Assembly: GCA_009377795.1 (NCBI GenBank)
Contig: WHTJ01000035.1
Coordinates: forward strand, 1-41,341
Length of the DNA: 41,341 bases
Origin: Propionibacteriales bacterium
GTDB lineage: Bacteria > Actinomycetota > Actinomycetes > Propionibacteriales > Nocardioidaceae
Direction: 5' to 3'
How positions within the stretch are numbered: position 1 is the stretch's first letter; each line of letters opens with the position of its first letter. The translations under genes and the position numbers were made by a program. Positions 26,170-34,092 of the stretch are shown here, one piece after another. Below the pieces are notes generated by a model. That model saw only the letters and a list, made by a program, of their open reading frames with translations, did no database searches and was not told the DNA's origin.

Positions 26170-26271
26170 GGCCAGATCCGCGATCTCGGCGCGACGTATC
26201 GCAACTCCTCGCGCCGAGATTGCACATCTGGCCGTCTCTTTCGTTTGACATATCGCGCCGAGATTGCGCCA
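26170..26271. repeat. Inverted repeat element of the CGCGCCGAGATTGCACATCTGG family, downstream of mpa
   Basis: A 25-base arm at 26170-26194 and its near-complement at 26209-26233 (three mismatches) flank a 14-base loop. A third, partial copy in the same orientation as the second arm lies at 26253-26271. The core TCGCGCCGAGATTG recurs in the perfect palindrome at 40381-40430. The position just after the mpa stop fits a terminator or a dispersed palindromic repeat. Confidence 0.8.
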
Positions 26272-26327
26272 ATGTCCGATCCGTGGCGGGCCGGAAACCG
26301 GTTTGCGCGCACTCATAACCTGAGGCC

Positions 26328-26906
26328 GTGACCTCCGACTCCATGGATGTGCCCACCCGCTTGGTGCTGCGGCGGACGGCGTACGACCACCCACACGTCA
26401 CGGCGATGGTGGAGCAGGTGCAGGACGAGTACCGGCGGATCTACCAGGACGAGGGCGACACCTCGCCGACGGCCCCTGCCGACTTCGTGGCGCCGCGCGG
26501 ATACTTCGTGGTCGGCTACGCGGGCGGCGAGCCGGTCGCGATGGGCGGCTGGCGCCGGCTGGAGCCGGGGTACGGCGGGCCCGGCCGGCGTCCCGCGGAG
26601 ATCAAGCGCATGTACGTCGTGCCGGCCGGGCGCGGCCGGGGATGGTCGCGCGTCGTCCTCGCCGACCTGGAGCATTCGGCCCGTGCGGCAAGTGTGGACT
26701 GGCTGGTCCTGGAGACCGGCGACCAGCAGCCGGCGGCGCTCGTACTCTACAGATCCGCGGGGTATGGCCCGGTGCCGCGGTTCGGCCATTACGCGGCGTA
26801 CGACGACGCCGTCCACCTGGGCAAACACCTCACGGGGCAGCCCGACGGCCACCCGTCGACGGCCCGGCAACCCACGCATGGAGGGGCGAACCGCGTAGGC
26901 TCCTGA
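26328..26906 (+). CDS. GNAT family N-acetyltransferase
   Basis: This 192-residue protein has the GNAT fold: [12 protein letters not shown], then the strand-plus-loop [17 protein letters not shown] (the acetyl-CoA pyrophosphate loop, with R-G-R-G-W in place of the common R-G-x-G-x). [26 protein letters not shown] matches motif B. The substrate is unknown. It sits between mpa and dop, one base before the dop ATG, and its last codons contain the TAGGCT hexamer of dop. Its own GTG is preceded by TAACCT at six bases. A function in the Pup system would be inference from position only. Confidence 0.85.
   Translation: MTSDSMDVPTRLVLRRTAYDHPHVTAMVEQVQDEYRRIYQDEGDTSPTAPADFVAPRGYFVVGYAGGEPVAMGGWRRLEPGYGGPGRRPAEIKRMYVVPAGRGRGWSRVVLADLEHSARAASVDWLVLETGDQQPAALVLYRSAGYGPVPRFGHYAAYDDAVHLGKHLTGQPDGHPSTARQPTHGGANRVGS
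26896..26901 (+). promoter_or_regulatory. -10 hexamer for dop (TAGGCT)
   Basis: TAGGCT lies six bases before the dop ATG, inside the last codons of the GNAT gene. No Shine-Dalgarno precedes dop, which suggests a leaderless transcript independent of the upstream genes. Confidence 0.5.
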
Positions 26907-26907
26907 C

Positions 26908-28416
26908 ATGACCGTGCAACGGGTGATGGGTACCGAGACCGAGTTCGGGATCTCGGTACAAGGCCAGCCGACCGCGAATCCCATGCTGGCCTCGTCACAG
27001 ATCGTGAACGCCTACGCCAACGCGACGGTGCGGGTCCGCCGCGCCCGATGGGATTTCGAGGAGGAGAGCCCGCTGCGCGACGCGCGCGGCTTCGACATGT
27101 CCCGCCAGGTGGCCGACCCCAGCCAGCTGACCGACGAGGACCTCGGCCTGGCGAACGTCATCCTCACCAACGGCGCCCGGTTGTACGTCGACCACGCACA
27201 CCCGGAGTACTCCACGCCCGAGTGCCGCACGCCGCGGGACACCCTGGTCTGGGACAAGGCCGGCGAGCTGATCATGGTGGACGCCGCGCGGCATGCGGCG
27301 GAGATCCCGAACGCCCGGCCGATCGTGCTGTACAAGAACAACACCGACAACAAGGGAGCATCGTACGGCGCCCACGAGAACTACCTGATGCGCCGGGAGA
27401 CCCCGTTCGGTGACATCGTACGACACATCACCCCGTTTTTCGTTTCTAGACAGGTAATTTGTGGAGCTGGTCGGGTAGGCATCGGTCAGGAAGGGGCCAG
27501 CAACGGGTTCCAGGTGAGCCAGCGTGCCGACTACTTCGAGGTCGAGGTCGGGCTGGAGACCACGCTCAAGCGGCCGATCGTCAACACCCGCGACGAGCCG
27601 CACGCCGACCCCGACAAGTACCGCCGGCTGCACGTCATCATCGGCGACGCCAACATGGCCGAGATCCCGGCGTACCTCAAGCTCGGCATGACCTCACTGG
27701 TGCTGACGATGATCGAGGAGCGGTTCATCTCCACCGACCTGGCACTGGCCAAGCCGGTACGCGCACTCCACGAGATCTCGCACGACCCGACCCTGAAGCG
27801 TCAGGTCGAGCTGCGGGACGGCCGGCACATGACCGGCGTCCAGCTGCAGATGGAGTACGCCGAGCAGGCCCGCAAGTTCGTCGAGGACCGTTACGGCGAC
27901 GACGCCGACGAGCAGACCGTCGACGTGCTCGACCGCTGGGAGTCCCTCCTCACCCGGCTGGAGCACGACCCGATGGAGTGCCGGCACGAGCTGGACTGGG
28001 TGGCCAAGCTGACGTTGCTCAACTCGTATCGCGACCGTGACGGCCTGGACTGGGACCACCCGAAGCTGCACCTCATCGACCTGCAGTACGCCGACGTACG
28101 GCCGGAGAAGGGCCTCTACCATCGGCTGCAGCGGCTCGGCGAGATCGAGACGCTGCTCGACCGCGACGAGGTCGCGGCCGCGGTCACCCATCCGCCGACG
28201 GATACCCGGGCATACTTCCGCGGCCGGTGCCTGGAGAAGTACGCCGACCAGATCGCGGCGGCGTCCTGGGACTCGGTGATCTTCGACCTGCCCGGCCGGG
28301 ACTCGCTGCAGCGGGTCCCCACCATGGAGCCGCTGCGTGGTACCGAGTCGCACGTGCGCGAGCTGCTGGACAGTTGCGACACGGCCGACGCTCTGGTCCG
28401 GGCGATCACCGGCTGA
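26908..28416 (+). CDS. dop: Pup deamidase/depupylase
   Basis: Dop converts the C-terminal Gln of Pup to Glu and removes Pup from conjugates. It is a glutamine-synthetase-like enzyme and a paralogue of PafA. The 502-residue protein begins [17 protein letters not shown], with metal-binding Glu10 and Glu12. [14 protein letters not shown] contains the catalytic Asp95, and HENYLMRRE and TRDEPHAD-type segments ([13 protein letters not shown]) follow. The residues between about 43 and 80 form the Dop-specific loop absent from PafA. Length and order are normal. One anomaly is DNA-level: codons 177-191 (27436-27480) mostly end in A or T, unlike the rest of the gene. Confidence 0.98.
   Translation: MTVQRVMGTETEFGISVQGQPTANPMLASSQIVNAYANATVRVRRARWDFEEESPLRDARGFDMSRQVADPSQLTDEDLGLANVILTNGARLYVDHAHPEYSTPECRTPRDTLVWDKAGELIMVDAARHAAEIPNARPIVLYKNNTDNKGASYGAHENYLMRRETPFGDIVRHITPFFVSRQVICGAGRVGIGQEGASNGFQVSQRADYFEVEVGLETTLKRPIVNTRDEPHADPDKYRRLHVIIGDANMAEIPAYLKLGMTSLVLTMIEERFISTDLALAKPVRALHEISHDPTLKRQVELRDGRHMTGVQLQMEYAEQARKFVEDRYGDDADEQTVDVLDRWESLLTRLEHDPMECRHELDWVAKLTLLNSYRDRDGLDWDHPKLHLIDLQYADVRPEKGLYHRLQRLGEIETLLDRDEVAAAVTHPPTDTRAYFRGRCLEKYADQIAAASWDSVIFDLPGRDSLQRVPTMEPLRGTESHVRELLDSCDTADALVRAITG
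27436..27480 (+). other. A/T-ending codon island inside dop
   Basis: Of the 15 codons for residues 177-191 ([15 protein letters not shown]), 11 end in A or T, including TTT, GTT, TCT, AGA, ATT, TGT and GTA. The neighbouring dop sequence almost always uses G or C in the third position. The equivalent PafA stretch (from 30960) uses only G- or C-ending codons. The protein sequence is ordinary, so the anomaly is at the nucleotide level. Confidence 0.85.
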
Positions 28417-28538
28417 CGCCCGACATTCGACGCGATCGGCGGCAACCAGGCCGGCGCAGGGCCGGTCCGATTGGCCCGCCTGGCGCGCCGGGTCCGGCTT
28501 TGTGACAATCCTGACCTGTCCCGACGGGTATACCCCGG

Positions 28539-28544
28539 TAGGGT
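28539..28544 (+). promoter_or_regulatory. Candidate -10 for the pup-prcBA transcript (TAGGGT)
   Basis: The 168-base gap between dop and pup contains GGGTATACCCCGGTAGGGT. TAGGGT (28539-28544) would give a leader of about 35 bases with the strong GGAGGTGA before pup. TATACC at 28529 is an alternative. This would let pup and the core particle be expressed separately from dop. Confidence 0.4.
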
Positions 28545-28584
28545 CGAGGGTGAAGGTGCTCGACGCGCTCACGGAGGTGAGAGC

Positions 28585-28794
28585 ATGACACGCGATGGTG
28601 GGCAGCAGCGCAAGAGTTCTCGCAAGACCTCGGAGTCCGAGGAGGCTCCCGAGGTCGAGCCGAGTGAGGACGTCGCCGAGCGCAAGGAGAGGCTCGACGA
28701 AGACATCGACTCCATCCTCGACGAGATCGACGAGGTGCTGGAGTCCAACGCGGAGGAGTTCGTGCGCGGATTCGTCCAAAAAGGAGGTCAGTGA
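28585..28794 (+). CDS. pup: Prokaryotic ubiquitin-like protein Pup
   Basis: Pup is a small, largely disordered protein that is ligated through its C-terminal residue to lysines of proteins destined for the proteasome. The 69-residue product is acidic and has the conserved C-terminal half: [20 protein letters not shown], then [13 protein letters not shown]. It ends in Gly-Gly-Gln, so deamidation by Dop is required before PafA can use it. The helix around 36-58 is the part that binds the Mpa coiled coil. ATG 28585 has GGAGGTGA five bases upstream. Its stop overlaps the prcB GTG (GTGA). Confidence 0.98.
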   Translation: MTRDGGQQRKSSRKTSESEEAPEVEPSEDVAERKERLDEDIDSILDEIDEVLESNAEEFVRGFVQKGGQ

Positions 28795-29648
28795 ACGCCG
28801 TGGCCAACCCGATCGAACACGGGCGGTTGCCCGCCTCATACCTGACGCCCGGCAGCTCCTCGTTCGCCGATTTCCTCTCGCAGCAGGCGCCCGACCTCCT
28901 GCCGAGCCGGCGGCACCGGGGCGCGGTCTCGGGTGACCTGTCTGGCGAGGTACTCCACGGCACGACCATCGTGGCGGTCACCTATCCCGGGGGCGTCGTC
29001 ATGGCCGGGGATCGGCGAGCGACCATGGGCAACGTCATCGCGCAGCGCGACGCCGAGAAGGTCTATCCCGCGGACGAGTACTCCTGTGTCGGCTTCGCGG
29101 GCTCGTCTGGGCCGGGCGTGGAGATGGTGCGGTTGTTCCAGACCGAGCTCGAGCACTACGAGAAGATCGAGGGCACCACGCTGTCGATCGACGGGAAGGC
29201 GAACCGGCTCTCCGGGCTGATTCGGGGCAACCTGGCGATGGCCATGCAGGGCCTCGCGGTGGTGCCGTTGTTCGCCGGTTACGACATGACCCGGGAGCGC
29301 GGCCGGATCTTCTCGTACGACGTCGCCGGGGCCAGCTACGAGGAGACCGCGTTCCATGCCGTCGGCTCGGGGTCGGTATTCGCCCGCGGCGCGCTCAAGA
29401 AGCTCTATCACGAGGGCATGAGCGAGCGGGACTCCGTCTCGTCCATCCTGCAGGCGCTGTACGACGCCGCGGACGACGACTCGGCCACCGGAGGCCCGGA
29501 CCTGCCCAGAAGGATCTTCCCGATCGTGGCCGTGGTCACCGCGGACGGATACCGGCGCCTGCCGGACGCCGATGTGGGGCAGCTGGCCGACGATGTGGTC
29601 AACAGCCGCATGTCACGGCCGGACGGTCCCGCCGCGCCGTTGTATTGA
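28791..29648 (+). CDS. prcB: 20S proteasome beta subunit
   Basis: PrcB is the catalytic subunit of the 20S core. The 285-residue precursor has a 57-residue propeptide that is removed autocatalytically at LHG-TTIVAV, exposing Thr58 as the N-terminal nucleophile. The following [19 protein letters not shown] contains the conserved Asp and Arg, and [19 protein letters not shown] supplies the conserved Lys region. GTG 28791 overlaps the pup stop. Its Shine-Dalgarno AAGGAGGT is made of the pup codons for the Lys-Gly-Gly end and lies only a few bases away, so GTG 28800 is an alternative start two codons into the same propeptide. Confidence 0.97.
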   Translation: MNAVANPIEHGRLPASYLTPGSSSFADFLSQQAPDLLPSRRHRGAVSGDLSGEVLHGTTIVAVTYPGGVVMAGDRRATMGNVIAQRDAEKVYPADEYSCVGFAGSSGPGVEMVRLFQTELEHYEKIEGTTLSIDGKANRLSGLIRGNLAMAMQGLAVVPLFAGYDMTRERGRIFSYDVAGASYEETAFHAVGSGSVFARGALKKLYHEGMSERDSVSSILQALYDAADDDSATGGPDLPRRIFPIVAVVTADGYRRLPDADVGQLADDVVNSRMSRPDGPAAPLY

Positions 29649-29696
29649 TGGACTGGTCCAGATGGCGTACCCGCACCGGCCCGAGAGGTTAACGAC

Positions 29697-30521
29697 GTGA
29701 CTGTCCCGTTCTACGTGTCGCCCGAACAGCTGATGAAGGATCGGGCCGACTTCGCCCGCAAGGGCATCTCGCGCGGCCGCAGCGTCCTCGTCCTGCAGTA
29801 CGCCGACGGGGTCGCGTTCGTCGCCGAGAACCCCCATCGCACGCTGCACAAGATCAGCGAGCTCTACGACCGGGTCGCCTTCGCCGCAGTCGGCCGCTAC
29901 AACGAGTACGAGAACCTCCGGATCGCGGGTGTGCGGCTGGCCGACATACGCGGCTACTCGTACGACCGCGCCGACGTCACCGGCCGGGGGCTGGCCAACG
30001 CCTACGCGCAGACTCTGGGCACGATCTTCTCCTCCGGCGGTGAGAAGCCCTACGAGGTGGAGCTGTTCGTCGCCGAGCTCGGGGACTCCGAGGAGACCGA
30101 CCAGATCTACCGGCTCACCTACGACGGCTCGGTCGCCGACGAGCACCGGTTCGCGGTGATGGGCGGTTCCGCGGAGCAGGTCGCCGACTACCTCCGATCG
30201 AATTACGAGGACGCCCTGAGCCTCTCCGACGTCGTACGCCTCGGCGCGGACGCCCTGGGCCATGACAGCCAGCAGGCCCGCACCCTCACGCCCCTCGAGC
30301 TCGAGGTCGCCGTCCTCGACCGCAGCCGGAGCCAGCCGCGCAAGTTCCGGCGGATCAGCGGGCCCCGCCTCACTGCGTTGTTCCCGGAGGAGGAGACGCC
30401 CGCGGACACCGGTGCGGCCGGCTCCGAGGCCACCGCGACGGGCTCGTCCGGGGCGGAGCCGACCGGGGGCGAAGCCACCCCCTCGGCCGAGGAACCGCCG
30501 GCCAGCGAGTCCAGCGACTAG
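29697..30521 (+). CDS. prcA: 20S proteasome alpha subunit
   Basis: PrcA forms the outer rings of the core, gates substrate entry and binds the C-termini of Mpa. The 274-residue protein begins [20 protein letters not shown], the gating N-terminus, and continues with the N-terminal nucleophile fold without a catalytic Thr ([17 protein letters not shown]). The last 40 or so residues are an acidic, Ala/Glu/Pro/Ser-rich disordered tail. GTG start with GAGAGG upstream, 48 bases after prcB. The TAG stop is the first half of the TAGGCT hexamer of pafA. Confidence 0.97.
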   Translation: MTVPFYVSPEQLMKDRADFARKGISRGRSVLVLQYADGVAFVAENPHRTLHKISELYDRVAFAAVGRYNEYENLRIAGVRLADIRGYSYDRADVTGRGLANAYAQTLGTIFSSGGEKPYEVELFVAELGDSEETDQIYRLTYDGSVADEHRFAVMGGSAEQVADYLRSNYEDALSLSDVVRLGADALGHDSQQARTLTPLELEVAVLDRSRSQPRKFRRISGPRLTALFPEEETPADTGAAGSEATATGSSGAEPTGGEATPSAEEPPASESSD

Positions 30522-30524
30522 GCT
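30519..30524 (+). promoter_or_regulatory. -10 hexamer for pafA overlapping the prcA stop codon
   Basis: TAGGCT begins with the prcA stop codon TAG and lies six bases before the pafA GTG. There is no Shine-Dalgarno for pafA. It suggests that pafA has its own leaderless transcript besides any read-through from prcBA. Confidence 0.5.
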
Positions 30525-30530
30525 TGGCTC

Positions 30531-31892
30531 GTGGATCGTCGGGTCTTCGGCATCGAGAACGAGTACGGCGTCACGTGCACCTTCCGAGGGCAGCGGCGCC
30601 TCTCGCCCGACGAGGTCGCGCGCTATCTCTTCCGCCGGGTCGTCTCCTGGGGACGCAGCAGCAACGTGTTCCTGCGCAACGGCGCGCGGCTGTATCTCGA
30701 CGTCGGAAGCCATCCGGAGTACGCCACGCCGGAGTGCGACGACGTCGTCGACCTGATCACGCATGACAAGGCGGGCGAGCGGGTCCTCGAGGGCCTGCTG
30801 ATCGACGCCGAGCGCCGGCTGCGCGACGAGGGCATCGCCGGTGACGTGTACCTGTTCAAGAACAACACCGACTCCGCCGGGAACTCGTACGGTTGCCACG
30901 AGAACTACCTCGTGGGCCGGCACGGCGAGTTCGGCCGGCTGGCCGACATCCTGATCCCGTTCCTCGTGAGCCGCCAGATCGTCGTCGGCGCGGGCAAGGT
31001 CCTGCAGACGCCCAGAGGGGCCATCTACTCGGTGAGCCAGCGCGCCGAGCACATCTGGGAGGGCGTGTCCAGCGCCACCACCCGATCCCGGCCGATCATC
31101 AACACCCGCGACGAGCCGCACGCCGACGCGGAGCGGTTCCGGCGGCTGCACGTGATCGTGGGCGACTCCAACATGAGCGAGACCACGACTCTGCTCAAGG
31201 TGGCCTCGACCGACCTGGTGCTGCGGATGGTCGAGGAGGGCGTCGTGATGCGCGACCTGACCATCGAGAACCCCATCCGGGCGATCCGCGAGATCTCGCA
31301 CGACATGACCGGGCGGCGTACCGTACGGCTTGCGAACGGACGCGATCTGAGCGCCCTCGACATCCAGAACGAATACCTCACCAAGGCGCGGGATTTCGTC
31401 GACCGCCGCGAGCTGCACACCCCGGTCGTCGACTCGGCGCTCGACCTGTGGGAGCGCGGGCTCAAGGCGGTGGAGTCCGGCGATCTCTCGCTGGTCGAGC
31501 GGGAGATCGACTGGGTGATCAAGTACCAGCTGATCGAGCGCTACCGCACCACGCATGGGCTTCCGCTCAGCCATCCGCGGCTGGCGCAGCTCGACTTGGC
31601 GTACCACGACATCCACCGCGGCCGCGGGCTGTACTACCTGCTCGAGAAGCGGGGCGCGGTCGCTCGCGCGACCACCGACCTGGCGGTGTTCGAGGCGAAG
31701 TCCCGCCCGCCGCAGACCACCCGCGCCCGGCTGCGTGGGGAGTTCATCCGCCGGGCCCAGGAGCGTCGCCGTGACTTCACCGTGGACTGGGTGCATCTGA
31801 AGCTGAACGACCAGGCGCAGCGCACGGTGCTGTGCAAGGACCCGTTCCGGGCCCACGACGAGCGTGTGGAACGGCTCATCGAGTCGATGTGA
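30531..31892 (+). CDS. pafA: Pup-protein ligase
   Basis: PafA uses ATP to phosphorylate the C-terminal Glu of deamidated Pup and then forms the isopeptide bond to a substrate lysine. The 453-residue glutamine-synthetase-like protein begins [18 protein letters not shown], with metal ligand Glu9. [19 protein letters not shown] contains the catalytic Asp57. [12 protein letters not shown] and [18 protein letters not shown] follow, and a small C-terminal domain ([22 protein letters not shown]) binds Pup. It lacks the Dop loop, which distinguishes it from the dop product. All key residues seem intact. Confidence 0.98.
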   Translation: MDRRVFGIENEYGVTCTFRGQRRLSPDEVARYLFRRVVSWGRSSNVFLRNGARLYLDVGSHPEYATPECDDVVDLITHDKAGERVLEGLLIDAERRLRDEGIAGDVYLFKNNTDSAGNSYGCHENYLVGRHGEFGRLADILIPFLVSRQIVVGAGKVLQTPRGAIYSVSQRAEHIWEGVSSATTRSRPIINTRDEPHADAERFRRLHVIVGDSNMSETTTLLKVASTDLVLRMVEEGVVMRDLTIENPIRAIREISHDMTGRRTVRLANGRDLSALDIQNEYLTKARDFVDRRELHTPVVDSALDLWERGLKAVESGDLSLVEREIDWVIKYQLIERYRTTHGLPLSHPRLAQLDLAYHDIHRGRGLYYLLEKRGAVARATTDLAVFEAKSRPPQTTRARLRGEFIRRAQERRRDFTVDWVHLKLNDQAQRTVLCKDPFRAHDERVERLIESM

Positions 31893-32002
31893 CCGCCGGC
31901 GGCATCGCCCGGCCGGACGCGAACGTGTCGTACGAGCCGGGCACCACCGCACGTCCGTCCGAATGCCGTGCATCCGGTCGACTGGAGATTGACGCGGCGA
32001 GC

Positions 32003-32008
32003 TAGGGT
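32003..32008 (+). promoter_or_regulatory. Candidate -10 for the FKBP gene (TAGGGT)
   Basis: TAGGGT lies 40 bases before the chosen GTG at 32049 and would give a short pyrimidine-rich leader containing TTGAGGTG as Shine-Dalgarno. The 156-base gap after pafA shows no other clear signal apart from a GC-rich short palindrome (CCGCCGGCGG) just after the pafA stop. Confidence 0.4.
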
Positions 32009-32048
32009 GTCCCTGGCTCTTCTTCTTCTCCCTGCATTGAGGTGTCTT

Positions 32049-33002
32049 GTGCGACGGCTGTGTGTGCTGCTGGCCATTCCTGCGTTCCTGCTCTCCGCCT
32101 GCGGTGGCGACGACTCGGAGGGTGGGGGCTCCGCGAGCGCGTCCGTGATCAACGGTGTCACCGTCACGGGTGAGCGCGACGAGGCGCCGAAGCTGAAGCT
32201 CGACGAGGGCCTCAAGATCAAGGAGACCGCCACCGAGGTGCTGGAGGAAGGAGACGGCCCGGAGCTGAAGGCGGGCGAGACCATCCTGGTGCACATGGTG
32301 GCCCTGCAGGCCGACAACCAGGAGAGCCTGATCAACACCTACGAAGGCGACGGCCCGATCGCGTTCGCCCTGGACCAGCAGCGGCTGATGCAGGTGGGCT
32401 TCCCGCCGGGCATCGCCGACATACTCGAAGGCAGGCACACCGGCGATCGGGTGCTCACCGCGATGACGCCGAAGGACCTCATGGCCGGCCAGTCGAGCCA
32501 AGGAGCCCCGGCTCTGGTGGCGGTGTTCGACATCGAGAGGTCGCAGGACTCGGAGCCACTGGACGGCGTCAGCGGTGACGCCGCCGATCTGCCGGCCGGC
32601 CTCCCGCAGCTGCAGCTGAACAACGAGGACGTGCCGACCGGCTTCGACGCGGCCGGGGCGGGGAAGGCGCCCAAGGAGCTCGGCGTGCACGCGGTGATCG
32701 AGGGCGATGGGGACGAGATCGAGTCCGGTGACCTGGTGACCGTGAACTATCTCGGCCAGATCTACCCGGACGGGAACATCTTCGACCAGTCGTACGAGCG
32801 CGGAGAGCCCACGACGTTCCAGCTCCGCGAGGGTGCGCTCATCCCCGGCTGGGTCAAGGGACTTGAGGGAATGAAGAAGGGATCCCGGGTCGTCCTGGTG
32901 ATCCCACCCGCCGACGGCTATGGCAAGCAGGGCAATCCGAACGCGAAGATCAAGGGCACCGACACCCTGGTGTTCGTGATAGACATCCTTGGTATCGGCT
33001 GA
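32049..33002 (+). CDS. FKBP-type peptidyl-prolyl isomerase lipoprotein
   Basis: This 317-residue protein is predicted to be exported and lipid-anchored: the leader RRLCVLLAIPAFLLSACGGDD has a Leu-Ser-Ala-Cys lipobox. It holds two FKBP-like modules. The first (about 50-170) is divergent, while the second (about 205-317) is canonical, with GDLVTVNYLGQIYPDGNIFDQS, LIPGWVKGLEGMKKGSRVVLVIP and DTLVFVIDILGI. The function is prolyl cis-trans isomerisation in folding of extracytoplasmic proteins. GTG 32049 is chosen because it directly precedes the positively charged leader. The gene commonly lies between pafA and pafB in actinomycetes, without a known role in pupylation. Confidence 0.92.
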   Translation: MRRLCVLLAIPAFLLSACGGDDSEGGGSASASVINGVTVTGERDEAPKLKLDEGLKIKETATEVLEEGDGPELKAGETILVHMVALQADNQESLINTYEGDGPIAFALDQQRLMQVGFPPGIADILEGRHTGDRVLTAMTPKDLMAGQSSQGAPALVAVFDIERSQDSEPLDGVSGDAADLPAGLPQLQLNNEDVPTGFDAAGAGKAPKELGVHAVIEGDGDEIESGDLVTVNYLGQIYPDGNIFDQSYERGEPTTFQLREGALIPGWVKGLEGMKKGSRVVLVIPPADGYGKQGNPNAKIKGTDTLVFVIDILGIG

Positions 33003-33034
33003 CCGCAGCTGGAGTTCACCGAAGGGGGAGCGCC

Positions 33035-34000
33035 ATGGCTGCCGCACGCAAGAGCGAGCGGCTGATGAACCTCGTGATCTGCCTGCTGGTGGCCCGCACG
33101 TACGTCGGCAAGGAGAAGATCCGGGAGGTCGTCGAGGGCTATCGCGACCAGAGCGACGAGGCCTTCGAGCGGATGTTCGAGCGTGACAAGGAGGAGTTGC
33201 GCGAGCTCAACATCCCGATCGAGATCGGCCACGTCGAGCGGGCGTTCGAGGACGAACCCGGATACCGGATCCGGCGGGACGCGTTCGAGCTTCCCGAGAT
33301 CCGGCTCGAGCCGGACGAGGCGGCCGTGGTCGGCGTGGCCGCCCGGGTGTGGCAGCACGCCAGCCTGGCGGAGGCGACGTCGGGTGCGTTGCTGAAGCTG
33401 CGGGCCGGCGGGGTGGACGTCGACTCCCGTGCGCTCGCGGTCATCGAGCCGCACCTGGCGGCGCAGGAGCCGTCGTTCGCGCCCGTATGGGACGCGGTGG
33501 TGACCCGTACGCCGGTCACGTTCGGATACCGGCGACCCGGCGGCCAGGAGGCGCAGCGCGTCCTCGAGCCGTGGGGGATCGTCTCGTGGCACGGTCATTG
33601 GTACGCCGTCGGGTTCGACCGCGACCGGGAGGCGCCCCGGGTCTTCCGGCTGTCGAGGATCACCGACGAGGCGCGGCCGGCGGGCAAGGCGGGGGAGTAC
33701 GACGTACCGCCGGGCACCGACATCCGGAAGCTGACTGCGAACCTCGCACCGGCCGACCCGACCGGCGTCGCGACGATGCTGGTACGCGTCGGGGCCGGTC
33801 TCGCCCTGCGGCGTGGTGCGGACACCGTGGAGCCGACCGGGGAGGGGTGGGACCGGATCAGCACGGCGTACTCCCGTCTCGACGGCTTCGCCGACATGGT
33901 GGTCGCGCACGGCCCGGACGTCGTGGTGGAGGATCCCGCGGAGCTGCGCGAAGCGGTGGTGGTCCGGCTGCGCGGTCTGGTCAAGGGCGGTGCTGCGTGA
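33035..34000 (+). CDS. pafB: WYL-domain transcriptional regulator PafB
   Basis: PafB is half of the PafBC regulator. In mycobacteria PafBC activates the RecA/LexA-independent DNA-damage response; it is encoded with pafA but is not needed for pupylation. The 321-residue protein has an N-terminal winged helix (RLMNLVICLLVARTYVGKEKIREVVEGY), a middle helical region and a WYL domain (EPWGIVSWHGHWYAVGFDRDREAPRVFRLSRI). The start at ATG 33035 has GAAGGGGGAG upstream. Its stop overlaps a GTG that opens a 31-codon frame leading into pafC. Confidence 0.95.
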   Translation: MAAARKSERLMNLVICLLVARTYVGKEKIREVVEGYRDQSDEAFERMFERDKEELRELNIPIEIGHVERAFEDEPGYRIRRDAFELPEIRLEPDEAAVVGVAARVWQHASLAEATSGALLKLRAGGVDVDSRALAVIEPHLAAQEPSFAPVWDAVVTRTPVTFGYRRPGGQEAQRVLEPWGIVSWHGHWYAVGFDRDREAPRVFRLSRITDEARPAGKAGEYDVPPGTDIRKLTANLAPADPTGVATMLVRVGAGLALRRGADTVEPTGEGWDRISTAYSRLDGFADMVVAHGPDVVVEDPAELREAVVVRLRGLVKGGAA

Positions 34001-34092
34001 CGCCCCCGCTGAGTGTGACGATTTCCGCGGACACGCCGGCGGGTCGCGTCCAGAACGTCACGGTCAACGGCTCCGGGGTGGGGCGGCCGTGA
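33997..34092 (+). CDS. Possible 31-residue protein linking pafB and pafC
   Basis: A GTG at 33997 overlaps the pafB stop (GTGA), and the frame ends with a TGA at 34090-34092 that overlaps the pafC GTG (GTGA). The encoded peptide begins MTPPLSVTISADTPAGR and ends VTVNGSGVGRP. Alternating residues suggest two beta strands, with no Cys and no signal. Two exact four-base couplings suggest that ribosomes finishing pafB reinitiate here and then at pafC. It may be a real small protein or simply a coupling device. I do not recognise the sequence. Confidence 0.5.
   Translation: MTPPLSVTISADTPAGRVQNVTVNGSGVGRP

Noticed and set aside
26170-26271. Short CRISPR array
   Set aside because: The copies are inverted and irregularly spaced, spacers differ in length, and no cas genes are present.
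29613-33047. Very long open frame on the minus strand across prcB, prcA, pafA and the FKBP gene
   Set aside because: It is antisense to well-identified genes, has no family features, and is explained by high GC and the low frequency of stops in that frame.
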